Shown: positions 1 through 9,819 of the stretch, one piece after another
Layout of the letters: every line of letters begins with the position of its first letter
Position numbering within the stretch: position 1 is the first letter of the stretch
Source of the DNA: Bolinopsis microptera
Lineage: Eukaryota > Ctenophora > Tentaculata > Lobata > Bolinopsidae
Assembly: GCF_026151205.1 (NCBI RefSeq)
Contig: NC_087072.1
Coordinates: 18,334,103 to 18,398,102, forward strand
DNA length: 64,000 bases
Direction: 5' to 3'
The notes under the pieces: model-generated
Told to the model about the DNA's origin: nothing
Database searches by the model: none
What the model saw: only the letters and a program-made list of their open reading frames with translations
Translations under genes and position numbers: made by a program

Positions 1-273
1 CCTCAGATTTTGAATAAAATTACTCCTTAATGGTTTAAAATTAATTTTAAAAGTTATTACTTTGTCAAAAATCAAGTTTTAAAAACGGTTAACTTGATGA
101 CGTCACCAAGGGGTGTTTATGACGTCAAATAATTTTTTTATACAATGTAAACTAAAGTGTAAACAATTATTTGCAAGACCTGTGGTCGGAAATGGCTTTA
201 TCTTTTATACTTTTGAATCTATGGACAATTAAATACAGGCTACAATTGACTGGCAAAGCGTCTATCCCTGAAT
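1..273. repeat. Direct repeat, copy 1 (pairs with 1681-1955)
   Basis: This block, which may extend beyond the window edge, matches 1681-1955 almost base for base. Both start cctcagattttg and run to ctatccctgaatatgtat. No protein is encoded. The copies flank about 1.4 kb that includes a fold-back MITE. Long terminal repeats are unlikely because no gag, pol or primer site lies between them. Confidence 0.8.
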
Positions 274-292
274 ATGTATGTATAATTATATA

Positions 293-923
293 TTTTACCA
301 AAACCCATATTCGTGGGTAGAGTGGACCGCTGCCAGTGTCTCTCTTCCCCAAACAAAAGGAAATGATATTAATTTGATTGACCGTTCTCAAATGCAAAAT
401 GATACCGAGAATGAAATCGGTCGCTCGCTTTTCCCATTCATTTACAATTGTAATAGATTAAGAAGATCTACCCAAAGGCAGCTGTACTCGGCAATAAAGA
501 TTCAATAAACTTCAGCTAATTCAATAAGCAATAACTACTACCCTTACCCCGAAATACTAGGTATCGATCCGAACGCAACCCAAAGAGATTTTTACAGCAT
601 CTGACTGATGTAATCAATCGAAATTTATTACAATTCGTAAGCCGTGAATTTAATTGACGATGTCAATTCATGGCAGCTCGGCGCGGCACAGTAGCGCATT
701 TCGCCGATCTAGCTGTGAGAAGCCTTATTAAGTGCGCGGCGCGGCACAGTAACGCATCGCGCTACAAGCCGTGAATGAATGGAAAAAGCGAGCGACCGAT
801 TTCATTCTCGGTATCATTTTGCATTTGAGAACGGTCAATCAAATTAATATCATTTCCTTTTGTTTGGGGAAGAGAGACACTGGCAGCGGTCCACTCTACC
901 CATGAATATGGGTTTTGGTAAAA
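293..923. mobile_element. Fold-back MITE with ~150 bp terminal inverted repeats
   Basis: Bases 293-443 are the near-perfect reverse complement of about 775-923. Outer ends read ttttaccaaaaccc and its complement. TA dinucleotides flank both ends, consistent with but not diagnostic of a Tc1/mariner-type target. The 330 bp centre has no transposase. It is non-autonomous, and the near identity of its arms suggests fairly recent activity. Confidence 0.75.
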
Positions 924-1680
924 TATCATCTCTTTTTGATTATAATGTCATGGTACTTTATAAAGTCGAAATATAAACTGATATCTTCATTAATTAATAA
1001 GGAGGAAGTTTCAACGATTTCGAAATTGTTCCTTTAAAAACATTTCCTTGTGTTTAGGTAAGCATATCGGTCGATCACTGACTGAATATGCCACTTAATA
1101 CTCATTCAAGTTGGCATTAAATTCATATATAATGACATTAAACTGTCGTGGCAAAGCAGAATTTGTTGGAAATCACGAATGAGCAAAATTCTCACCTTTC
1201 GCACGTGCAAACTTTGAGCGGACGTTGCGTGCGCATCCAATATTGAATCGCCGTAAATTTTTTCATGTAATTGTTTTATATATAGCTTGATAAGCATGCA
1301 AAGTTTCAAAGTATTTCAAGAAGAACTGTAATCACAACGGCACTCTAAAGTTGACAGAAAATGACGAAAACAGCAATTTTCAGTGATTTTAGCAATTTTC
1401 TATCAATTTGGGCGTGTCCCCACGTGTGCAACTTTTCGATTTTCAACTTCAAAACTAGCCTAATGCACAATTTATACCTATAGGAAGCAGAACTGAGCTC
1501 CTCAACTCAAGGCATGGCCCAACACCAGAGAATACTAAATCGCAAAATTGACGTTTTTATAAAATAATTCTTCAAAAAAGCACAAACTTCAATGACGAAT
1601 ATCTTTATGAAGGAGCAAGCTAGAAAAACTTTCCGGTAGATTTTCAGAATGCTTGAACAATTATCTAAGATGAAAATCTC

Positions 1681-1955
1681 CTCAGATTTTGAATAAAATT
1701 ACTCCTTAATGGTTTAAAATTAATTTTAAAAGTTATTACTTTGTCAAAAATCAAGTTTTAAAAACGGTTAACTTGATGACGTCATCAAGGGGTGTTTATG
1801 ACGTCAAATAATTTTTTTATACAATGTACACTAAAGTGTAAACAATTATTTGCAAGACCTGTGGTCGGAAATGGCTTTATCTTTTATACTTTTGAATCTA
1901 TGGACAATTAAATACAGGCTACAATTGACTGGCAAAGCGTCTATCCCTGAATATG
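1681..1955. repeat. Direct repeat, copy 2 (pairs with 1-273)
   Basis: Second copy of the 275 bp block at the window start, differing at only a few positions (for example gtcacc versus gtcatc near its middle). After it the two loci diverge: copy 1 runs into the fold-back MITE and copy 2 into a (TA)n tract and the 550 bp paired units. Confidence 0.8.
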
Positions 1956-1970
1956 TATATATATATATAT

Positions 1971-2534
1971 CACGACAATCTGTCGTAAAACAGGGGTTCT
2001 AGAAAACCCATTTCCCGATACTCCTGAAACCTGAAACTTTTTTTGCAGTCGATTTGATCAACGTCTAGACGCCCTGAAAAATTTCAGATCTCTAACTCAA
2101 TTTTAACATGGTTTTTAAGGCACCTGAATATGGCGATTTTGGGTTTTTTACCGAATTTCGTATAACAGTGCTGGCGAGTATTTTATGCAAATTTCTTAAA
2201 AATCTCAACATAACTATTTTTTATTCCTGTCATCTTTGACATCAAATTAGAATGTTTTGAACTAAAAATAATTCTGCTTAACGACTTCCGATGAGTCTTA
2301 ATGCCTGGAAAACTCCTGCCGGAGGCGGCGGCCTTCGGCCGCGGCCTCCGGCCGGAGTGCACGCTTCGCGTGCACAAAAGAGGCTTGTAACGTGTACCAA
2401 AGGGGGTATAATAGTAAAGGGGGTATAATACATAATAGTAAAGGGGGTATAATAGTAAAGGGGGTATAATAGTAAATGGGGAACATAGTATACCCACAAT
2501 AAATGCAACGGTCGTGCTTGCCAGCACTGTGATA
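1971..2534. repeat. Head-to-tail repeat unit 1 (about 564 bp) with GC hairpins
   Basis: Starts tcacgacaatctgtcg and ends gccagcactgtga. Nearly identical to 2542-3080. Within it lie an inverted pair (cagtgctggc near 2168 and gccagcactg near 2520), a GC-rich double hairpin at about 2307-2375, and a short-unit array with core gggggtataatagtaaa. No convincing protein is encoded; minus-strand ORFs here are low-complexity readings of the array. Confidence 0.8.
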
Positions 2535-2541
2535 TAGATAT

Positions 2542-3080
2542 CACGACAATCTGTCGTAAAACAGGGGTTCTAGAAAACCCATTTCCCGATACTCCTGAAA
2601 CCTGAAACTTTTTTTGCAGTCGATTTGATCAACGTCTAGACGCCCTGAAAAATTTCAGATCTCTAACTCAATTTTAACATGGTTTTTAAGGCACCTGAAT
2701 ATGGCGATTTTGGGTTTTTTACCGAATTTCGTATAACAGTGCTGGCGAGTATTTTATGCAAATTTCTTAAAAATCTCAACATAACTATTTTTTATTCCTG
2801 TCATCTTTGACATCAAATTAGAATGTTTTGAACTAAAAATAATTCTGCTTAACGACTTCCGATGAGTCTTAATGCCTGGAAAACTCCTGCCGGAGGCGGC
2901 GGCCTTCGGCCGCCGCCTCCGGCCGGAGTGCACGCTTCGCGTGCACAAAAGAGGCTTGTAACGTGTACCAAAGGGGGTATAATAGTAAAGGGGGTATAAT
3001 AGTAAAGGGGGTATAATAGTAAATGGGGAACATAGTATACCCACAATAAATGCAACGGTCGTGCTTGCCAGCACTGTGAT
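2542..3080. repeat. Head-to-tail repeat unit 2 (about 539 bp)
   Basis: Second copy of the 1971-2534 unit, separated from it by only a few bases (tagata). It is shorter mainly because its gggggtataatagtaaa array has fewer copies. The GC hairpin pair is kept, with one base change in the ggccgcggcc/ggccgccgcc stem. Each copy has short inverted termini, so these may be two insertions of one element rather than a simple tandem duplication. Confidence 0.75.
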
Positions 3081-3200
3081 CACGTCGTGACCCCCACGAT
3101 CGTTTCACTAAGTGAGGGGGAGCCGCGCACTTATAGAAAACCGAGTTTCTGGTAATTACTTGACCATTGTTAATGGTCTGGCCCGGCGCGCGCTACTTCG

Positions 3201-3263
3201 TAGCACTTACCATCGGGCACTTGCCATCGGGCACTTGCCATCGTAGCACTTGCCATCGGGCCA
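3201..3263. repeat. 14-bp minisatellite (catcgggcacttgc)
   Basis: About four tandem copies of a 14-mer with variants (tcgtagcacttgcca). The array lies between two cgcgcgctacttcg segments (about 3185 and 3285). No coding potential is seen. Confidence 0.65.
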
Positions 3264-3366
3264 TTTCGAGGAGAAAGCGGCGCGCGCTACTTCGAAGAAA
3301 TTTAGACGAGTAACATCCGTCAAGTAATTACTATTAGTGTATGCTAGTCAAGCTCTAGTCACGTAG

Positions 3367-4228
3367 TAGTAGAGGCTCTTACGGGCATTGTCTGCTCGAT
3401 ACGTTAGGGACCCCAGATACACCTTACTAGACGTATTTTTGACCGTAGAATCGATTGAAAGTGGTTTCAAGATGATTGGACTGATTGTTCTGGGGTAAAA
3501 TCGCAAAAAAACCGATTTTTGGGCCAAAAATAGGCCAAAAAACCATGTTTTTTGATATTTTGAGCAAGTTAATTTTGTTGGCATGTCGGCAAAACTTGCA
3601 TAAAGATAGCTAAAAGACAGCCGCACAAGATTGTATAAAAATAAAACAAATCCCTCTATTTGTTCTGAGGTAAAAATCCAAAAAAGTGGTAAAAATTTTG
3701 ACTTTTTTGCTTTAAGTTTGAATAATTTTTTGCAGTTGTATTAAATCAACCCAAAAATAGTCACATCGTGTTTGCCTAAATTTTTCCTTTCCGAGAAGTA
3801 CCCACTTCATATACTTAATCGAAGTTTGAATATTGTCACTCCGCAAGCGTTTTTGCCAAATTTTCGACGCGCACTACGCGCAAAAGCATTTAGTTGTTAT
3901 CAATTGGCACCCGCGCGTTCATCATAAATTTCAAACAGCTATAACTCAGCGAGATTATGTCCGTTCTAGCTCATATTTTCACACTAAATAGAAAATAATG
4001 TGATCTTATTGCTGACAAAATATGGATATAATTACTTTATTTGCCTTAGAGTAATAGACTGTCAAAGTTTAAAACGCGCATTGGTATAGCACGTGACTAA
4101 TAAGGCCAAATTTATACTTCTTAACATATTATCGATCCTTAGACATCATACTATTGTGTCCAATTAGCGGTTAGGTCTCTAAACTCGTAGCAGAAAACAC
4201 GTCTTTTTGCCCGTAAGAGCCTCTACTA
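3367..4228. mobile_element. DNA transposon or MITE, 21-bp terminal inverted repeats
   Basis: Bases 3367-3387 (tagtagaggctcttacgggc plus one base) are the exact reverse complement of 4208-4228. The 862 bp interior has no recognisable transposase. The flank gives only an ambiguous tag/tag duplication, so the superfamily is unclear; the taGaGG-type end recalls hAT. Non-autonomous. Confidence 0.7.
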
Positions 4229-4652
4229 TAGCACGAACGGCAGGGCGTACCGTATAGTAGAAATGAAATGAGTAAATTAAGATGGAGAAATAATTAAATG
4301 GAAAAGTAATACAATTACAAAGTGAACGTCAACAGATAAAGCTCCTTTATAGTTCGCTCCAAACGATTGACGTGATTAATAGATCACTCGATGGACGATG
4401 AGTCTAATCACAAATGATAGTGCTCAGTTAGCCTGGCTAGTGGCTACCGTCAATTCGAATCTCTTAAAATGATTAAGGGGCAACCAAGAAGTGAGCTCTT
4501 CACTTCCGCTCTCCGGATATACAAGTTTAAGTTGTACTTGTATATCTTTTACGGTTTTTGCAGAACTTCGTGTAAAAGTTGATGCCGTGCGTGGTGTCAG
4601 TAAAATGGTACGGATATACCTATATCAATATACACCGTCTCGCTTTATATAT

Positions 4653-4753
4653 ACTAGCAGGAACCCGTCTAACCCTAAAGTGGTGTCAAGACTCGAGAGA
4701 CTAAAATAATTATTACCTATTTAATTCGCGTTTTTGACACCACTTGGGAGTCC
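4653..4753. repeat. 101-bp interspersed repeat, copy 1
   Basis: Matches 35707-35807 at the same length (101 bp) and in the same orientation with about ten differences. It holds an internal inverted pair (tggtgtcaa ... ttgacacca). A second local repeat, ttttacggtttttgc followed by gtggtgtcagtaaaatgg, occurs at about 4550 and 4866. Confidence 0.7.
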
Positions 4754-5137
4754 AAATTTTGGGCACTAAAATTATTATTCCTTGGCCAATTTTTTATTTT
4801 TTCATGCTGATTTGAAGGCCATTAAAGCATTTGACCCAGTCAAAAAAGTTTCAGTTGTATATTTTTTACGGTTTTTGCGGAAAGTCGCGTTAATGTTGAT
4901 GACGTGGTGTCAGTAAAATGGCAAGGATATATACATACATATACAGGTTTACAAGGTTTACAAGGTTTACAAAAAATAGATCTATATTACAGTGAGATAA
5001 TGTCAGATCAGCATAGCTAAAGGTCAAAGCCCGAAATCCAAATAGAAAATCCGTTACCATTAAGATGTTTGATGAGTGTAAAGAAAAAGTGAAAATGAAG
5101 GGGCTGTGGAGGAAATGTGATATCCCGTACTGAGACA

Positions 5138-6946
5138 CTAATGTTCGTGTTTCTTCTTTATAGGGAATCGTGTTCTGCATAGCTGAGCGACGAACTTGGT
5201 GAATTCCACTATGTGCTCCGGTAGAAAGAGGCTCTTCATGTCATGAAATAGTAATGACTTTGTGGGCTCCTTCATGTTAGTCCTACTGGAATGGTACCTG
5301 GGACATGTTCTAAGGAAGTGTTCTTCATCTTCTATTATCGGATCAACACAAGGAAGATTAACAAAGAGCTCCATCATTGACTTTTCGCTGCAGAATTCAC
5401 AAATTCTGTGATGTTGACTTCCAGTTCTGCTCCCATATCTTCCAGTTTCTACGTTTAGCTTATGTCCGCTCATTCGGATCCTAGCCACTAAGTTGCTTCC
5501 AGTTCTCGACGGTAGCGTGAGGTACGGCTCCTGCTCGAAAGCACCTTTAACTTTATTATAGAACGTAAGCTTCTTATTGCTTTGTCTTTCTGTTTCCCAT
5601 AGATTGATAAATCGGTTATGTGCCCTTTCCTGACATAACAATGGGTTGTATAGTTGATGTTCAAGCTTGTTCTCGTCGAGTATCGTTAGCATTGATTCCA
5701 GTGCTCTGAACCAACCTAAATCAAGTTTCTTCTGCTCAGCAAAAGCGTGCCTGGCTAGAGCTGGTGAGTCTTCTAGTTCAAGTCTTGCAAGGCGATTATG
5801 GAAATCGGTGACTTGTTTAACATATCGAACTACAATAGGGGTTCTTCCGCAGTCTCCCCAAACAGCTGCGTTAGATGTCGATTTGCCAACTCCAAGGGTC
5901 CATTTAAGGATGGCGAGGTGCATTCTTTCGAATGGGTCAGCTGCAATGCCTGCCAGTGGGGATTGCTTCGTATTGTCAGTTGTGCTGGCAAAAGCCTTAA
6001 TTCCTGAGCTACTGCTGATCCAGACTTCCACTCCGTACGATACAACTGGCAGTATGAGGGAGTCGAGCAGTTTAAGAACTGCGACCTTGGATATATTGTT
6101 GAGGTCGACTTCACTTTTCAGTCCAAAGTATGCCCGGAGAGCTTTTTGTCGCAGAAGGTTTAGTGCTGTCTTAAAGCTGCCCGACAGTGAGAAGGTGATC
6201 CCTAAATAGCAATATGTTTTTGCTGATGGGATTGTTGCTCCCATGTACTGAAAACCGTAACTCTCTTTGAGTTGCCTTCCACTTTTATTAAAAATCATGA
6301 TGGCGGTTTTCTTGGTGTTCACCGTGAGCCCCCATTCTCTGCAGAATGACTCAAGTTCAGAGATCATGACCTGAAGACTTTCTTTCGAAAGTGCGAGGAG
6401 GACAAGATCATCTGCCCACAAGAGGTGGGTCAGAATAGTTTCATTCAGCAATGGACTTGAGATGTCTTGAACACTGTTCAGTCGTTCCGAAAGTTCGTGG
6501 ATGTAAGTTTTGAATAGTTCGGGGCTCATTGGGTGGCCCTGCTCCGTACCTGCAAGAATATCAAATGAGTCTGATATTTTAGCGATCAGCTTGATCTTAG
6601 CTTTGGAATTCTTGTACATATGTTCTAGACATTTTAGGAATTTTCCATCTATACCAAGGGTTGAGAGCTTGTACAGAAGAGCTTCACGACTGATGGAGTC
6701 GAAAGCTTTGCGAAAATCCACGAAACAAGAATAGAGTCTTTGTCCTTTGTTATTCACGTATTTGTCTACACAAGTGGAAAGGGTGAACAGATGATCCACA
6801 GTTCTAGCATTCTTACAGAAGCCAAGCTGGTTTACTGTGTCCGGGCAATGTTCCTTCCTGAATTTTAGCAAACGGTCCAATAGGATTGTCGCGAAAAGTT
6901 TAAATCGTCTCGCTTTATATATAGTAAGATAATAAGATTTAATCAA
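5138..6946 (-). mobile_element. Non-LTR retrotransposon reverse transcriptase, 5'-truncated
   Basis: One 602-residue open frame. RT landmarks in order: a VDFRKAFDSISR motif (palm A) near residue 100, AGTEQGHPMSPELF (motif B), and LLWADDLVLL (motif C, with WADD in place of the usual FADD/YADD). A Cys/His-rich tail follows (CEFC ... HFLRTCPRY), probably a zinc-binding segment. No endonuclease domain is present and the N-terminal fingers are incomplete, so the copy is 5'-truncated. The frame has no internal stop over 1.8 kb, so truncation is fairly recent. The tail resembles 39505-40437, which is from the same or a closely related LINE family. Confidence 0.9.
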
Positions 6947-6949
6947 TAT

Positions 6950-7850
6950 AGTTCCGTAGAACCATATAAATTTAAATCAAAGCTGATGTTCAACTTCAAT
7001 ATTTGAACTAAAAGGCTTAAAGTATTATATGTGGGCAACGTTGGTGAGTTGTGGGCAAAATGATTAAATCTAATGCATGGGTTCGTGGCGCCTAAGTGCC
7101 TTTTACTTGTATGTGTCACTGAGCCGCTATTAATTATTATTGATGCAATATGGCTATATGAGTTGTTAATTTATCATTAACCTTACTGGTTGGGGCCTAT
7201 TTTCGAAAGTAAAAGAGATAGGGAATTCCGTTTTTTTGCAAAATGTTCGCCTTGTAAAAATAATGTTTCCCCCCGGCCCAGGGGGGAAATTAGGGACGTT
7301 GTAGAGTTATTCCGAAAAAGTATGATTTTGGGCCGAATAAAAGGTCGCAGCTTTATAACTTTGCAAAGTAATGTGGTTGTCATGACTGCATGGCTGAATT
7401 TAGATTGTAAAAAGCGTACAATGCAGCGAGCTTTACGTCACGCGCGACGACAAACATGCAGCTTTTGAAGAATTATCACCTCTATGACTATAGCAAGCCC
7501 GCCAGGCAGTAAGGTTTCCTGGGTCGCAGCCAAACAAAACAGTTTTACATAAACCCTGACCAGAACTCCAACCCTTGCAAAATGTAAACAGATAAATATC
7601 ATTATCATTGACTGTGACATTAGAGAAGGTGATTTCATGCAATGATAATGTATATTTAAGCGGAATACTGAGACAAATTATGGACAGTGTTCAAACGCAA
7701 AGGAATTATAAACCTTGAATGAAGATCTACCCCTGATTTATCTCAATCTGGTGACCCTGGCCCAGGCGTATTACTTATAAACATATGGCGACGCGTGTCA
7801 TGGCTGAGATGTGAGACAGACAATTACGCGAGCGTTTTTTTTATAAACGT
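6950..7850. other. No gene seen
   Basis: AT-rich DNA between a truncated LINE and a decayed Penelope-like element. Short ORFs on both strands overlap each other around 7183-7640 and match no family I recognise. Confidence 0.5.
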
Positions 7851-7853
7851 CAA

Positions 7854-9060
7854 TTGAATTCCACCGCGATGAATTATATCGTATATGGCGTTTCTAAGTC
7901 AATCCGTGCTGATGTTACGAATTATAAGGAACATGTTTTCAATAATGAGCCTATCTCTAATGTTAATTGTTTTTGTAGTCTTTACAGTGAATTCATCAAC
8001 CCGAGTGTCGGACATCTTATCACTGGGGACGTTGATATTGTTAACAATAAAAAACTTAGAAAATTATTCAAGAAATGTTACACTTATGTCAAACCAGTTT
8101 ACAGAAATAAGTTTGCTATTTTTGGGAGTGTTAAATCTGACTTACATAGATTAAAATTCTGGCAACTAAGTACAGTGCCAGCACTAAATTATTTGATGGT
8201 TGGCGAGCCATAGTTCTAGATATAAAATCTAAGATTTCTTCTTACAAAATATATTGTAAGCTGAATCAGACTGTTATTTCTTCGGAGTCTGAGGACCTTA
8301 TAATGTCCTAAAAGAACATTTTATTATGACTAGCGTAGACAAAGCGAGTAATAAAGTTTCTTTTGTCTGTGAGAAATATCATTTAGATAATATTAATTTA
8401 TTGCGAACTTTCTTCCGCCAGTAATTATCAAGTTTCCACAGGTTCTGAAGAAGATATTGTAAGAAAGCATGTGCAATTTTGCCAGAAGTTTAAGATTCCG
8501 GTAAATGATCTTTATGTACCATTTATGCATATGTTACCGAAATTCCATAAAGCGACCTTGGATTTCAGGTACATTGTAGCTGGGGTTAAATATTCCACAA
8601 AATTTCTTGCTAAGATTCTGACAGGGGTATTTATTTTTAAACTGCTTGGTACTTAAGACCCTCCAGGCTACTTGGTACTACTTTAAAATACCAAGATAAT
8701 TTTAATTTTAAGTTCTTAGACGCTTCTGGTTATTGGATTGTTAGCAATAAAGACAGAGTGACATCTAACCTAAATTATCTTAATAATGCCTGCTCAGCTA
8801 AGTCAGTGTAGTCGTTTGATTATAAGAAACTTTACACCAACCTTCCCCATGATAAACTTATTGAGAAGTTATCATCTTTGATTAAATTATGTTTTAAGTA
8901 AAAGAAGCTTGATTTTATCAAAATCAACGGCCAGTTTCAGGCAAGATGGTCGAGAGTTAACAAGATTAATGTGGTCTTTTACATGTAGTGATCTTATAGA
9001 TATGTTTAAATTCTTAATGGATTATATAATATATGTTAAGTTCGAGGTGTGATTTAGGGG
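7854..9060 (+). mobile_element. Decayed Penelope-like element, reverse-transcriptase part
   Basis: Three pieces in different frames follow the order of a Penelope-like RT. The N-terminal region (7854-8213) is followed at 8471-8656 by a block with MLPKFHK and RYIVAGVKYSTK, then near 8817-8900 by FDYKKLYTNLPHDKLIEKL, the PLE palm motif. Stops and frame changes separate the pieces and no YxDD block survives. Recognition rests on the characteristic PLE spacing of these motifs. The GIY-YIG part normally found C-terminally is absent here, but a separate PLE copy at 21862-22370 has it. Confidence 0.75.
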
Positions 9061-9180
9061 CCATCTACTTAGGACGTCCGGCACGGGCAAATAGGGAGGG
9101 GGTGGTTTTGGAATTTCGGACAAATCCGGACAGGGGGAGGGGGGTGGTTTCTGAAAATCCGGACGTCCGGGAATTTTGGC
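9058..9180. mobile_element. Short G-rich miniature element
   Basis: About 120 bp beginning ggggccatctacttaggacg, with a G-rich centre (aggggg runs) and ending in ggacgtccgg. It resembles the G-rich miniature elements in the p24 introns (about 59785 and 62395) in layout but not in exact sequence. Its boundaries are uncertain. Confidence 0.4.
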
Positions 9181-9819
9181 AGAATTAACGAAAAAATCCC
9201 ATTTATCTCAACTCTTTGACACTAATTACTTTGTAAGCTTAGATCCCTGTATTTTGAACGAGAAGTCGATTCCCAGAACAGCTCATGAGAGCCGAGACAC
9301 AACTCGCATATTCTCCAACTGCCTTAAAACTTATTCGATTGGATAAGTTGTAGACCTGCCGCGCACGACTGTATCGATATTAGTGAAACGACAATTTGGA
9401 GGCCACGACGTGATACAAGACACAATGTGATGAAGAGTTTTTATAATATTTAGTATCATTTCTCAAAAAAGTCACACTTTATGTGGTACACCCTGTATGT
9501 AATGTTACTTGAAAACCATAAATAAACCATTATTAACACTTTGAAGCTTTAGCAGCATTCAATTTCATATCGTAGTTCTCATGTCTAAAGTGTAACCTGT
9601 GTCGTTTAATTCCGAATTGTTACCGAGAAAATCGGCCACAGCTTGAAACGAATGCCAGAAGCGATTTTTGATCAAAGGTGTTCTTTGTTGGACATCCGAG
9701 TCCCATTTACCTACCTTTCTACTTTCTAGTCTATAGCTCGATTCTCTCAATGTTGCCAGGTACAGGATTATGTTGAAGAATACTTGAATCATGCATGAAA
9801 TTCTGTTGTCTTACATAAT

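Noticed and set aside
1-1955. LTR retrotransposon bounded by 275-bp LTRs
   Set aside because: No TG...CA ends, primer-binding site, polypurine tract or pol frame between the copies.
2183-3108. Minus-strand ORFs rich in Pro/Leu/Tyr (IIPPLLLYPLYYY)
   Set aside because: They are translations of the gggggtataatagtaaa array and the GC hairpins, in several frames at once.
5667-6209. 180-residue plus-strand ORF opposite the LINE RT
   Set aside because: Shadow frame of the RT, whose motifs are in the other strand.
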